Positions 14,773 through 24,344 are shown, counted from the stretch's first letter. The stretch is DNA of 24,759 nucleotides from Sphaerochaetaceae bacterium (GCA_023231265.1 JALNVT010000010.1:1-24759), one strand, 5' to 3'. Numbers and translations: made by a program. Notes: generated from the letters alone by a model not told the origin.

Positions 14773-17700
14773 TTAATCGTCCACACTCCAGCTGCCATCG
14801 CTCTCGCTGAACGTTTGATCTAGTGTCAATTCAGGGATGGTATCCCACTCTAAGTATATCGATACCGAAGGTTTCCATGAATATTCATAATCAGATAATA
14901 CAACGCTTCCTGAATATGTGCAATGCAAATCCCAGTCATCCATGTAGTGGACAAAATCAAGAGAGATGTCCTCAAGTGTGAAGTTTGTATCATATATTCC
15001 ATCGCCAAACACATCGAATGAATTGATCAGATCACTGAGCATCGACCAGAATGAGAAGTTGCCAGAATCATCAAAATAGTTATAGAAACCATAGTTTGAT
15101 GTTGTGATTGAGAACTCCACATCCAAAAACTCTGCGATTTCAAAAGAGAGGCTTGTTTCAAGAGAGAAATAAGTTGAGTACTCATCTCTGAAATCCCAGT
15201 TGAATATGGCCTTCGTATCCAGATCAAATCCAGCACGACCTTTCCACCAAATTCGCTGCAGATCATCAAATTCAAGTGTGTTCTTGATATAATCGGCTGT
15301 CACCTCTGTATCATTTCCATCGTCATCATCGTCATCAGCATCAGTTGAGAAATTGAGAACTGTTGTCAAGAAGTCATTTGAATATGTGGTCTTTATGCTA
15401 TCAAAATAATTATCTATATCATCATATTCACCGTAATATGTAAACGACTCAGATATCTTCTGAGAGATATCGGTGTTGCTGTAGGTAAATGATCCTGTGA
15501 GCTTCAGAGGATCCCAAGTGCTATCATAATCATCATCGTCTTCAAAATCATAGTAAGTTTTGAGCTTTGCAGAGTAGTATCCACTGCTGTATTTCAAAGT
15601 ATTGGTGAGAGATTCCAATTCAAATGTTCCGTCAATATCAACATCGAGAACCAAATCATCGGTAAAATCAAACACATCAAGCTGAAGCTCTGGTGATAAT
15701 GTAAGATCAAGAGGAGGTAGCTGCAGACTCATAATTGGAGTTATTGATACATCATCGGTTATCTCAAATTCATGTGATAGTGCAACCTTATGCTTTGTTA
15801 CCCAATCATCTGACCATTCAAAATAATCATTTGTGATTGATGTGCTGCTGCTGTTGTATTCATAATCATATAAGTCAGCATTGAAGTAATAAGAAAGTCC
15901 TAAGAAAGGAACAGTCACTGTGTTTGAGGTCTCAACTGTGACCTCCTGTGTTGTATCTGTCTTGTCCTGATAGGAGTAATATGTATCAAGACTGCTGCTT
16001 ACCTTCAGAATATCTGGCTTTATGTTCAAAACAGAATCAATATCAAACTCTGCTTCATTTGTTGTCTCTTCGGTATATGAATCAATATCACCATCACTAT
16101 CATATTCAATGCTGTCAACATCATGAGAGTATTCATTCTCAAGAGTGTAACTTATGTTCCAGTAGGAGCCTGTTGTAGAGCTGCTTGAGCTCTCATCAGT
16201 TGATATGAGTTTATCAATCTCCCCTATTTTGAACTTCTCTTTGAGTGCATTTGCAGCCGCTGTTTCAGCTATCTCTCTCTCCTCGTTCTCCTTCAGAACT
16301 GCAAAGACAGAATCTGTATCAAAATTTTCATATTTGAGGGTCTCAAGTCCCTCCTCACTCAATAAGAAAGGAAGACCTGCATTCTCATCTTCAGAGCTCT
16401 CTTCATCAGAGCTATCATCTGTTTCATCAGCTTTCTTACCAAATTCTATATTGAGAAGCTCACCATTGATGGCAGTATCTATGCTTGGAATCGTATAGCT
16501 TGTTACATTGTAGCCATAGGAGCCATCAACTTCCTCCCATGTATATTCCACATCAGCATCAATTGATGATATCTCAAAGTTCTGAATGTAATCACCAAAG
16601 ATATCTGTTGGAACATCAATATCTGCATTCACAGTCCAATCGTAACTTGTTATATCACTTGAATAAGTTGTTGGGAAATTTTGGTCTGTGTTCCACAGGG
16701 AACTCAGAGAGAAAGATGATAATCTGTTGGCATATGCCTTGAGAGCATAAGGATCAGAATACATTGGCATTGACAGATCGACATCTATGGCATCTGAATC
16801 GTAATTGAGATCAAATTCCCCAGCGTATCTGAATTCAGGAAAATCTGATGAATCTGTGATGTCTCCATCAACCCCATCAGATGTGAATGAGAACATCGAA
16901 AAAGAATCGATGCTCAATTTATCTTCAAAGAAATTCAACTCAGTTGCATAACCAACAGCAAAAGCTTGATCATCAACATCATCATCTGTTCCATACTCAG
17001 TTGAGCTTGTTACATTATCACTGTCATCTCTGTAAGGGGTGTACTGATATGCATCATACATGAGTGTGAGATAGTTGTTGTTTTCAGTCGCCCATTTTTC
17101 CAAATCTGATATATCATCTGTTGATGTATAGATTGAAGATGTTGGATAGAGAACACTGTCATCATCTGAATCAAGAAGAGTGCTGAAGCTGCTCTGCTCT
17201 GTGGTATCAAAAGATGGATACTTTCCAAATATCTCCCAGGTTGTGTTTACAAACAGTCCACGAGATGATTCATATCCAATTGATGGATTTCCAATCATTG
17301 TGGCACCAGGAGAGTAAAAATAAGGAAGATATAGAACAGGAACACGTCCAATTGAGATGTATGCATTTTTCAGATACATATCACCATTTGGAAGCAGAAC
17401 AAGTTTTTCAGCGGTTATTGAGGAGTAGGAAGTATCGGGATTTGATGTCACATAACCATGTGTCAAGATGAATGAGTTTATGTCACTGTTGTAAGAGAGC
17501 TCTTTTGAAAAGGCAGTGAAGGTCACATCCTCTCCATCACTGTTCTCTCTTGTGGTCGAGATACTACCACCTGCAACATCAATATATTGAGTACTCCAAT
17601 CTAGGGAGACAATCTCACCTTCAATGTTCTGAAGATTCTCTTTGGCATTTTCCTGACCGCTCTGAAAAGAAACAGAACCCAACGCAGACAATCTCTTGTG

Positions 17701-18147
17701 TTTTAAATCAACAACAATTTTAGCTGCACTGAGTTTTTGAGGATCCTCATCTTCACTAGTTTGAAATGTTATCTGAGCTGAGCCCTCTAGAATTATAAGA
17801 GGCTCTTCATCCCCCGTTTTTGTAAGTGTCTGAGCACTTATTATCTTCAATATATAAGGATTGCTGTTTATAGGTTCATCTATCGTAGCACCAGTTATGG
17901 ATGATGGATCTGTATCAGACAAGAGCAAATCACCTTCACTCTCGTCCTCATCAGTCATCATCAGTTCCAGCAACCTGTTTTTCAGTTCAGTTTTGGAGCC
18001 TTCAATTGAAAGATTCCTGACACTGCACATCAACACCAATTGGTCCATTGTCGCATTTTCAACACTCAATACAGAAAGTGATTTTGCAAATAAACTATTT
18101 GCCATAATAAACATTGATATCAACAGTATTGCTAAAACTTTCTTCAT
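14773..18147 (-). CDS. lptD: LptD/OstA-like outer-membrane beta-barrel protein with an N-terminal SAP-like motif
   Basis: The 1124-residue protein starts with a signal peptide (MKKVLAILLISMFIMANSLFA). A SAP-like helical motif follows at about 33-64, then an Asp/Glu-rich linker and an LptA/OstA-like beta-jellyroll at about 95-265. The LptD signature GRVPVLYLPYFYSPG is at 267-281, with NPSIGYESSRGLFVNTTW after it. A very long Asp/Ser/Tyr/Thr-rich C-terminal part has the alternating pattern of barrel strands. In Gram-negatives LptD inserts LPS; Treponema pallidum is known to keep an LptD orthologue without LPS, so the cargo here may be another lipid. I see only two Cys (residue 41 and one near the C-terminus), so the disulphide scheme of E. 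coli LptD cannot apply. The start lies 6 bases after the uvrA stop with no clear ribosome binding site, which suggests coupling. Confidence 0.83.
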   Translation of the reverse strand: MKKVLAILLISMFIMANSLFAKSLSVLSVENATMDQLVLMCSVRNLSIEGSKTELKNRLLELMMTDEDESEGDLLLSDTDPSSITGATIDEPINSNPYILKIISAQTLTKTGDEEPLIILEGSAQITFQTSEDEDPQKLSAAKIVVDLKHKRLSALGSVSFQSGQENAKENLQNIEGEIVSLDWSTQYIDVAGGSISTTRENSDGEDVTFTAFSKELSYNSDINSFILTHGYVTSNPDTSYSSITAEKLVLLPNGDMYLKNAYISIGRVPVLYLPYFYSPGATMIGNPSIGYESSRGLFVNTTWEIFGKYPSFDTTEQSSFSTLLDSDDDSVLYPTSSIYTSTDDISDLEKWATENNNYLTLMYDAYQYTPYRDDSDNVTSSTEYGTDDDVDDQAFAVGYATELNFFEDKLSIDSFSMFSFTSDGVDGDITDSSDFPEFRYAGEFDLNYDSDAIDVDLSMPMYSDPYALKAYANRLSSFSLSSLWNTDQNFPTTYSSDITSYDWTVNADIDVPTDIFGDYIQNFEISSIDADVEYTWEEVDGSYGYNVTSYTIPSIDTAINGELLNIEFGKKADETDDSSDEESSEDENAGLPFLLSEEGLETLKYENFDTDSVFAVLKENEEREIAETAAANALKEKFKIGEIDKLISTDESSSSSTTGSYWNISYTLENEYSHDVDSIEYDSDGDIDSYTEETTNEAEFDIDSVLNIKPDILKVSSSLDTYYSYQDKTDTTQEVTVETSNTVTVPFLGLSYYFNADLYDYEYNSSSTSITNDYFEWSDDWVTKHKVALSHEFEITDDVSITPIMSLQLPPLDLTLSPELQLDVFDFTDDLVLDVDIDGTFELESLTNTLKYSSGYYSAKLKTYYDFEDDDDYDSTWDPLKLTGSFTYSNTDISQKISESFTYYGEYDDIDNYFDSIKTTYSNDFLTTVLNFSTDADDDDDDGNDTEVTADYIKNTLEFDDLQRIWWKGRAGFDLDTKAIFNWDFRDEYSTYFSLETSLSFEIAEFLDVEFSITTSNYGFYNYFDDSGNFSFWSMLSDLINSFDVFGDGIYDTNFTLEDISLDFVHYMDDWDLHCTYSGSVVLSDYEYSWKPSVSIYLEWDTIPELTLDQTFSESDGSWSVDD

Positions 18148-18153
18148 ATTTTG

Positions 18154-20997
18154 CTATTCTAGCATTGGTTTTAAAAATTTACCAGTATAAGATGTTGGAT
18201 GTTTTGCAACTTGTTCAGGAGTTCCTGTGGTAACAATCAATCCACCTCTATCTCCACCCTCTGGGCCAAGATCAATAACATGGTCTGCAACTTTTATAAC
18301 ATCAAGGTTGTGTTCAATCAAAATAACTGAATTTCCTTGATCAACCAATCTATCCAGCACCTTAACAAGCATCTTTACATCAGCAAAGTGAAGACCTGTT
18401 GTAGGTTCATCTAGAACATACAGAGTCTTACCAGTGCTTCTCTTTGATAGCTCAAGAGACAGTTTGACACGCTGTGCCTCACCCCCACTCAATGTCAGAG
18501 CACTCTGTCCAAGTTTCAAATAGCCAAGACCAACAGATTGAAGGGTCTCAAGCTTCACTCTAATTTTATTAATTGGAGCAAAGAATTCAACAGCTTCCTC
18601 TACAGTCATATCAAGAACATCATATATGCTCTTTCCTTTGTATTTGATGTTCAGAGTCTCCTGATTGAATCTCTTTCCATGACAGACATCACAGCCAACA
18701 AAAACATCAGGAAGAAAGTGCATCTCAATCTTTAACTGACCATCACCCTTACAGTTCTCACATCTACCACCTGGTACATTGAAGCTGAAACGTCCACTTT
18801 TGTATCCACGAGCTTTTGACTCTGGAAGAGATGCAAACAGCTCTCTAATTGGTGTGAACACACCAACATATGTTGCAGGATTTGATCTTGGAGTTCTTCC
18901 AATTGGACTTTGATCAATGTTTATTAGCTTATCAATATTCTCAATTCCACTGATCTTTGTATAGCCATCCATGTTGTTGGATTTTCCATTCAGAGCTCTC
19001 TTTGCAGCAGGAACCAATATACCATTGAGAAGTGATGATTTACCACTTCCTGATACACCAGTCAAAACGACAAGTTTTCCAAGAGGAATGTCAACATTGA
19101 CACTCTTTAGATTGTTCTTACTTGCACCTTTTATTGTAATTTTCTTACCGGAACCTTTTCTTCTCTTTTTAGGAACAGGAATGCTCAGTTTTCCAGCCAA
19201 GAACTGTCCTGTAATTGATTCAGGTATCTTTGCTACTTCATCAGGAGTTCCCTGTCCAATTATGTAACCACCATGAATACCAGCACCAGGACCAATATCA
19301 ACAAGATAATCAGCCTCTCTGATTGTTGCCTCATCATGTTCAACTACAATCAAGGTATTTCCGATATCTCTTAAATGTTTCAAAGTTTTGATCAGCATCT
19401 CATTGTCTCGTTGATGAAGACCAATTGATGGCTCATCAAGAACATAAAGAACGCCAGTCAAAGCAGAACCAATTTGGGTTGCAAGTCTGATTCTCTGGGC
19501 CTCACCACCGCTCAAGGTGCCACTTGTTCTATCGAGAGTCAGATACCCAAGTCCAACGTCAAGCAGGAAGGACAGTCTTGATTTGATCTCTTTCAAGATC
19601 TCTTTAGATATTTCTGTCTTTGTCTCATCAAGCTTCAAGTTGTTGAAGAAATCAATGCTATCTTTTACAGATAGTGCTGTGACATCCATGATGTTTTTAT
19701 CCTGCACTCTTACATTGAGAGCTTCCTCTCTGAGTTTTTTTCCATGGCATGATTTACAGACATGAGATGATTTGAATGATTCATACCATGCTCTCATCTG
19801 ATGGGATCCTGTTTGATACTCTCTTCTTTGAAGCTGCTTCAAAACACCTTCAAACTTCTTGCTCTGCTCAAGCTTCATTCCATCATCTTTTGAAATGAAA
19901 ATCATCTTAAGTTTTCTCTTTGTGTAACCATTAAAGATTATATCCAAAGTCTTCTTTGGTAGATCTTTGATTGGTGTATCAAGAGAGAAATTGAGCTCTT
20001 TAGCAAGAGCTGTGAATTCACTGTTGTTCCATGATGCTGTAGGATTGTGAGTCTTGATGGCATGCTGATTGAAACTCAAAGAGAAATCAGGAATTATCTT
20101 ATCAATATCAAATTGAGATTCAACACCCAGACCATGACATGTTGGACATGCTCCATAAGGATTGTTGAAACTGAATAGTCTTGGCTGAAGTTCAGGAATT
20201 GTTATACCACAGTGAGGACAGCTGTTCTTCTGTGAGAACACCTCTTCAAATTCTTTGGTACTTCCATCGTCCATCTTTGTGAACAATGTTATTTTTACAA
20301 GACCATTACTCATATCGATAGCTGTTTCAAGAGAATCGGAAAGACGAGTTCTGTTCTCTTCATTCAAAACCAATCTATCAACAATTATATCAATGTTATG
20401 TTTGAACTTTTTATCTAGAGATGTTACATCCTCAAGCATCTTGAGCTCACCATCAATTTTGGCTCTTTGGAAACCTGCATGCTGAGCATCATGGAATACT
20501 TTTTTGTACTCGCCCTTTCTTCCGATTGCAACGGGACTTGATACCATAATTTTTGAATTATCATCATAGGTGTAGATGGAATCAATTATCTGATCAATTC
20601 CCATTTCAGTGATCTCACGTCCACAGCTAGGACAGTATGGAGTCCCAACTCGAGCCCAGAGAAGTCTGTAATAATCATATATTTCTGTTATGGTTCCAAC
20701 AATGGAACGTGGATTCTTGTTTGTTGATTTCTGCTCAATAGCAATTGAGGGAGAGAGACCTTCCATATAATCCACATCTGGTTTCTCAAGTCGTCCCAAG
20801 AACTGCCTTGCATAAGCACTCAATGATTCAACATATCTTCTCTGCCCTTCTGCAAATATCGTATCAAATGCGAGTGAGCTCTTTCCACTTCCAGAAAGAC
20901 CACTGACAACAATCAGTGAATCTTTAGGTAGAGTTAGATCAATATTTTTTAGGTTGTGCTCTCGCGCACCTTTAATGACTAATTTATTAGTCGCCAT
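18154..20997 (-). CDS. uvrA: Excinuclease ABC subunit A
   Basis: The 947-residue DNA-damage sensor of nucleotide excision repair shows both ABC ATPase halves. Walker A motifs are GLSGSGKSSLAFDT near 33 and GVSGSGKSSLLNG near 649. Signature motifs LSGGEAQRIRL (about 496) and LSGGEAQRVKL (about 836) are each followed by YVLDEPS/TxGLH. The zinc modules are CPHCG...CPTCHG in the first half and CENCKGDG...CDVCHGKR near 745 in the second. Length is normal. The ATG at 20997 overlaps the end of ispG by 11 bases and has GGAGG (21011-21007). The lptD-like gene follows after 6 bases, an order I recall also from Treponema. Confidence 0.97.
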   Translation of the reverse strand: MATNKLVIKGAREHNLKNIDLTLPKDSLIVVSGLSGSGKSSLAFDTIFAEGQRRYVESLSAYARQFLGRLEKPDVDYMEGLSPSIAIEQKSTNKNPRSIVGTITEIYDYYRLLWARVGTPYCPSCGREITEMGIDQIIDSIYTYDDNSKIMVSSPVAIGRKGEYKKVFHDAQHAGFQRAKIDGELKMLEDVTSLDKKFKHNIDIIVDRLVLNEENRTRLSDSLETAIDMSNGLVKITLFTKMDDGSTKEFEEVFSQKNSCPHCGITIPELQPRLFSFNNPYGACPTCHGLGVESQFDIDKIIPDFSLSFNQHAIKTHNPTASWNNSEFTALAKELNFSLDTPIKDLPKKTLDIIFNGYTKRKLKMIFISKDDGMKLEQSKKFEGVLKQLQRREYQTGSHQMRAWYESFKSSHVCKSCHGKKLREEALNVRVQDKNIMDVTALSVKDSIDFFNNLKLDETKTEISKEILKEIKSRLSFLLDVGLGYLTLDRTSGTLSGGEAQRIRLATQIGSALTGVLYVLDEPSIGLHQRDNEMLIKTLKHLRDIGNTLIVVEHDEATIREADYLVDIGPGAGIHGGYIIGQGTPDEVAKIPESITGQFLAGKLSIPVPKKRRKGSGKKITIKGASKNNLKSVNVDIPLGKLVVLTGVSGSGKSSLLNGILVPAAKRALNGKSNNMDGYTKISGIENIDKLINIDQSPIGRTPRSNPATYVGVFTPIRELFASLPESKARGYKSGRFSFNVPGGRCENCKGDGQLKIEMHFLPDVFVGCDVCHGKRFNQETLNIKYKGKSIYDVLDMTVEEAVEFFAPINKIRVKLETLQSVGLGYLKLGQSALTLSGGEAQRVKLSLELSKRSTGKTLYVLDEPTTGLHFADVKMLVKVLDRLVDQGNSVILIEHNLDVIKVADHVIDLGPEGGDRGGLIVTTGTPEQVAKHPTSYTGKFLKPMLE

Positions 20998-22033
20998 TCT
21001 CTATGACCTCCAATAATGCCTTTCTAGCATTTTTACGTGTAACTTCCTGTGCGAGTACGCCTTTCTTATACAAGAAGATCTTTGTACCAAGACCAGTTAC
21101 TGCATAATCAGCACCTTTGGCCTCTCCAGGTCCGTTGACCTGACAGCCCATTATTGCAACTGATATATCTTTCTTCAATTTCAATAGATCTGGTTCAACT
21201 TCTTTCAAGAAGCCAATTGAATCGAAAGAGTTTCTTCCACAGCGTGGACAGCTCACGATTCTGACACCAGTGTTTCTGAGTCCAAGGGTCCTCAGAATTT
21301 CAACGCCGGCAAATACCTCATCCTCGATGCTTCCTGTAATGGAGATACGCATTGTATCACCAATGCCTTTTGTAATTAAATTTCCAAGCGTCCAAGTAGA
21401 TCGAGCAACCGATGATACAACAGAACCAGCTTCAGTGACACCGATGTGAAGTGGATAGTTACTCTTTGATGCAAATAATTCATTTGCTTCGGTTGTTTCC
21501 TCTAGGTTTGTTGACTTCAAAGATACAACTGTGTTGTAGAAACCAAGTTCTTCAAACCACTGTATGTATTTGAGAGCATTGTCTACCATGATGACGGCCT
21601 TTCTGCCACTTCCATCAGGCATGGAACCAGAGTTGAGTCCTATACGGATTGCACAACCATGTTCCTTTGCAGATCTCACAACTTCATCTACTTTCCATCT
21701 ATGCTTTATATTACCTGGATTGATTCTTATTGCCTTGAATCCACATTCAATAGCAGCCAATGCCATCTTATAATCAAAGTGAATGTCTGCAACCAAAGGC
21801 ATTGTGGATCTTTCATTTAAATATGTGAAAGCCTCTCTGTCATCATCTGTTGGATAACTGAAACGCATGATATCACATCCCATTGCATTCAAAGAGTTCA
21901 TTCTCTCAAGCAATTCATCCAATTTATTCTTATCATGTGGAACAGGACTGTCGTACATTGTCTGCACGCTTATAGGATATCCCTTACCAATTTTTATGTC
22001 ACCAACAGTTGCAATTCTTAATTCTTCACTCAT
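20987..22033 (-). CDS. ispG: 4-hydroxy-3-methylbut-2-enyl diphosphate synthase (IspG/GcpE)
   Basis: Performs the penultimate step of the MEP isoprenoid pathway using a [4Fe-4S] cluster. The cluster ligands are visible as Cys262 and Cys265 (SCPRCGRNSFD), Cys297 (GCQVNGPGEA) and Glu304, and the barrel part has the conserved SVQTMYDSP, ADIHFDYKMAL and RINPGNI. Start: ATG 22033 is chosen because AAAGGA precedes it at proper distance; an in-frame GTG at 22057 would add eight residues that look unlike the family. The 348 residues match the usual short form. It overlaps uvrA by 11 bases. Confidence 0.96.
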   Translation of the reverse strand: MSEELRIATVGDIKIGKGYPISVQTMYDSPVPHDKNKLDELLERMNSLNAMGCDIMRFSYPTDDDREAFTYLNERSTMPLVADIHFDYKMALAAIECGFKAIRINPGNIKHRWKVDEVVRSAKEHGCAIRIGLNSGSMPDGSGRKAVIMVDNALKYIQWFEELGFYNTVVSLKSTNLEETTEANELFASKSNYPLHIGVTEAGSVVSSVARSTWTLGNLITKGIGDTMRISITGSIEDEVFAGVEILRTLGLRNTGVRIVSCPRCGRNSFDSIGFLKEVEPDLLKLKKDISVAIMGCQVNGPGEAKGADYAVTGLGTKIFLYKKGVLAQEVTRKNARKALLEVIENGD

Positions 22034-22074
22034 TTCACTATCCTTTAAATCGATCACGTAAATCTTATTGTTAT

Positions 22075-23484
22075 CTATTTTTTATAACCCAAAAGTTTTC
22101 TGCTCATCTCAAGTTGAACAGCTATTGTATTCAGTACAATCTCATTTGCTTGAGAGACTCTGCCTCTCAATGCACTGAGTAAGATACAACTTTCCTCAAC
22201 TAAATTCAAATTCAGAAGGATCGTTGAGAAAATATATAACTCAGCTATATCATCATCCTGGATAAGACTGCTATCTCTGCTCAAATAATTGTTCAGTGAT
22301 ATTGGAGAGCAATACAGTATTGTCTCCGCCTCAATTGAATCATATCTTGATCCATCAAGCATGGTCTTCACACATTCTAAAAGAGCATAACCACTCAAGG
22401 AATTTGTGTTGAAAGATGTCAGATACTCATTCAAATTATCTCTATCTCTGTTCTTTATCAAATCCAATATAGCATCTCTATCTTTATAATTCTTTGAATC
22501 ATTGTCGCCTGACAAGTTCAATAAATCATAATAGAAAGCTTCATAATTTGTATTCAAATTATCACTGTTGATTAAATTCAAATATTTCTCTGTCGCTGAG
22601 TCATCGCCATTGTAATGAGCCTTCAGAGCCATCATCAGATACGCATTATCATTTTCAAGAGGAAAATACTCGTCGTACAGCTCAAGATATTCATCATCAA
22701 GTGGATCCTTCATTTCAAGGAGGAACATCTTAAAACAATGATATCTATTGATTGGCCAAACATCTTTTTCATTATCAACATAAAGCTCATGCAATAAATA
22801 GTCTACCATAGAGGTAGGAAATACCTGAATACTTGCATTAAATATAGTGAATAAATCTAAAATTTCAAAAGTTTTTAGACAAAAGATTAAATCTTTTTTA
22901 TTTTTTCCGTCATAATATATATCAAAAATTGAATCTCTTATGAGTTGATACAGTTTCTGCTTTATATCATCACACCTATAGAAAAAGTCTCTGTCAGAAT
23001 CTGAATAAGAATCGATGATCAAATTCAAAAGCACGATTGCTTTTGAATAAAAAGCGAACAGATCAGAGGTTTCTAAATCTGTAACATTCTTCAAATATAT
23101 AAAAGATTCAATTTTAAACAGTCTGTCATTCAAAACATCTTCATCATCATTCAAATCACCACTTTTTATCTCCAAAGTGGTCTCTCTTACAAACGAGGTC
23201 AATGTTTTCAATCCGTCTCCATCATAAAGATCACAAATAAATTCAACCTGCTTCTTATTGAATGGCGGTTTTTCATCAAAGACCTGTCGGTTCTGAATGT
23301 TTTTCTTTATTTCTTTTCTTTTAGATTCGCACTCTTCTTCAGTATAGTGAAACTGTGCTATCTGATTCTCAATTGTCTCTATATCACAATTATCAAATAC
23401 AGCTGATTTGTTCTTATCTTCTTTATCAAGAAAATAATCAAACGCACCAAGACTGTACCAGAGCACATTATTTATATTATCCAT
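22075..23484 (-). CDS. Uncharacterised acidic helical protein (469 aa)
   Basis: I do not recognise a family. The protein has no signal peptide and no membrane segment, is rich in Asp, Leu, Asn and Tyr, and reads as a series of amphipathic helices (for example AYLMMALKAHYNGDDSATEK and AELYIFSTILLNLNLVEESC), which resembles a TPR-like or other alpha-solenoid scaffold. That fold is an inference. The ATG at 23484 is preceded by AGGTAAATACCT rather than a standard ribosome binding site. It lies 11 bases after the preceding unknown gene and 41 bases before ispG, so it belongs to the head of the long operon. A cytoplasmic scaffold or regulatory role is conceivable but unsupported. Confidence 0.75.
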   Translation of the reverse strand: MDNINNVLWYSLGAFDYFLDKEDKNKSAVFDNCDIETIENQIAQFHYTEEECESKRKEIKKNIQNRQVFDEKPPFNKKQVEFICDLYDGDGLKTLTSFVRETTLEIKSGDLNDDEDVLNDRLFKIESFIYLKNVTDLETSDLFAFYSKAIVLLNLIIDSYSDSDRDFFYRCDDIKQKLYQLIRDSIFDIYYDGKNKKDLIFCLKTFEILDLFTIFNASIQVFPTSMVDYLLHELYVDNEKDVWPINRYHCFKMFLLEMKDPLDDEYLELYDEYFPLENDNAYLMMALKAHYNGDDSATEKYLNLINSDNLNTNYEAFYYDLLNLSGDNDSKNYKDRDAILDLIKNRDRDNLNEYLTSFNTNSLSGYALLECVKTMLDGSRYDSIEAETILYCSPISLNNYLSRDSSLIQDDDIAELYIFSTILLNLNLVEESCILLSALRGRVSQANEIVLNTIAVQLEMSRKLLGYKK

Positions 23485-23495
23485 CAGGTATTTAC

Positions 23496-24092
23496 CTACA
23501 TCTCAATAAAGGATTGAAGAGTTTCAATGATCTTGTTTATACCATCTGTTTTATTAGGAACATTTTTTAAGTTTTCAGCTATAATGATTATTTCTTCTTC
23601 ACTTAAATATTTATTGGCTTTTTTGATCAATGGAAGCATGAGAATTCCACCACGTGCTACTATTGTTGTGAAAATCAATTTTATGAGGCCATTTCTTTTC
23701 TTCCAAGATTGTGCGTAATATGCAAAAAGGTTTGCAAATTCCACATCAAACAGTTCCTGAAGAGATGGTGCATAAGGAACAATAAGCAGCTGCTTTTTGT
23801 ATAACTCAACCATGAGATTGCAGCCATCTTTGGAATTGTCAATTTTCTTCTTTATTTGATTTACAAGATCAACTACCACTTCTTTGCATTCTGCAGGAGG
23901 TAGAGGATCACCAAAGCTTTCATCAATTAAATCAAGACCTATATTGCCAATTCTAGACATATAAAAGTTATAGTATTTATTTTTATCTAAAAGGTCCTCG
24001 ACTGCTTCTTTTGCTTCATCACACTTAAGTGATAACAATGTCTCTATCAGTTTTGATTTACTGCATTTTTTTAATTCTTCGGCTTTGTTCAT
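23496..24092 (-). CDS. Uncharacterised helical protein (198 aa), first gene of the long operon
   Basis: No family recognised. The 198 residues are mainly helical, with a Lys/Glu-rich N-terminus (KAEELKKCSKSKLIETLLSL) and a more hydrophobic stretch near 135-156 (GLIKLIFTTIVARGGILMLP) that could be a membrane-associated helix or a buried one. There is no signal peptide. The ATG at 24092 has GAGG nine bases upstream and a well-formed promoter only about 23 bases before the start. The next unknown gene follows after 11 bases, so the two are probably co-expressed and may act together. Confidence 0.72.
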   Translation of the reverse strand: MNKAEELKKCSKSKLIETLLSLKCDEAKEAVEDLLDKNKYYNFYMSRIGNIGLDLIDESFGDPLPPAECKEVVVDLVNQIKKKIDNSKDGCNLMVELYKKQLLIVPYAPSLQELFDVEFANLFAYYAQSWKKRNGLIKLIFTTIVARGGILMLPLIKKANKYLSEEEIIIIAENLKNVPNKTDGINKIIETLQSFIEM

Positions 24093-24121
24093 TTACACTA
24101 CCTCTAATAACGATTTACCCC

Positions 24122-24150
24122 ATTATAATAATTGTTAAAAAAAGTAACAA
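24122..24150 (-). promoter_or_regulatory. Predicted promoter of the seven-gene operon, with overlapping dyad operator
   Basis: On the minus strand -35 TTGTTA (24150-24145), a 17-base spacer and a perfect -10 TATAAT (24127-24122) are present. An 8-bp inverted repeat, AATTGTTA at 24130-24137 and TAACAATT at 24145-24152, covers the -35 box and spacer, the usual place for a repressor site. No other gap or terminator interrupts the run of genes down to 11525. Confidence 0.65.
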
Positions 24151-24344
24151 TTGCTATTAAAAATTAATATATAAAAAAAGTATGAGAAAGATGAATCAAA
24201 TGTACTTTTTAATATGGTAATTCCACTGATTATCAAGGATTTATTGAGTAAAAATATATTTATATTTATTTTTATCTTTAACACATCTACTAAAAATAAA
24301 GTTTCGTTGAAAGGCTTCTCAAGAGATCATCTTCTATGTCAATC

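Noticed and set aside
15319..15345. Trinucleotide-like repeats encoding Asp runs in the LptD-like gene, and GAT repeats at 349-364, as phase-variation tracts
   Set aside because: The unit is three bases, so length change would not shift the frame; they most likely reflect acidic low-complexity sequence.
24175..24210. Inverted repeat AAAAAGTA / TACTTTTT as a terminator for the kinase-like gene
   Set aside because: The stem is almost only A-T with a 20-base loop and lies about 130 bases from the stop; too weak to call in this AT-rich stretch.
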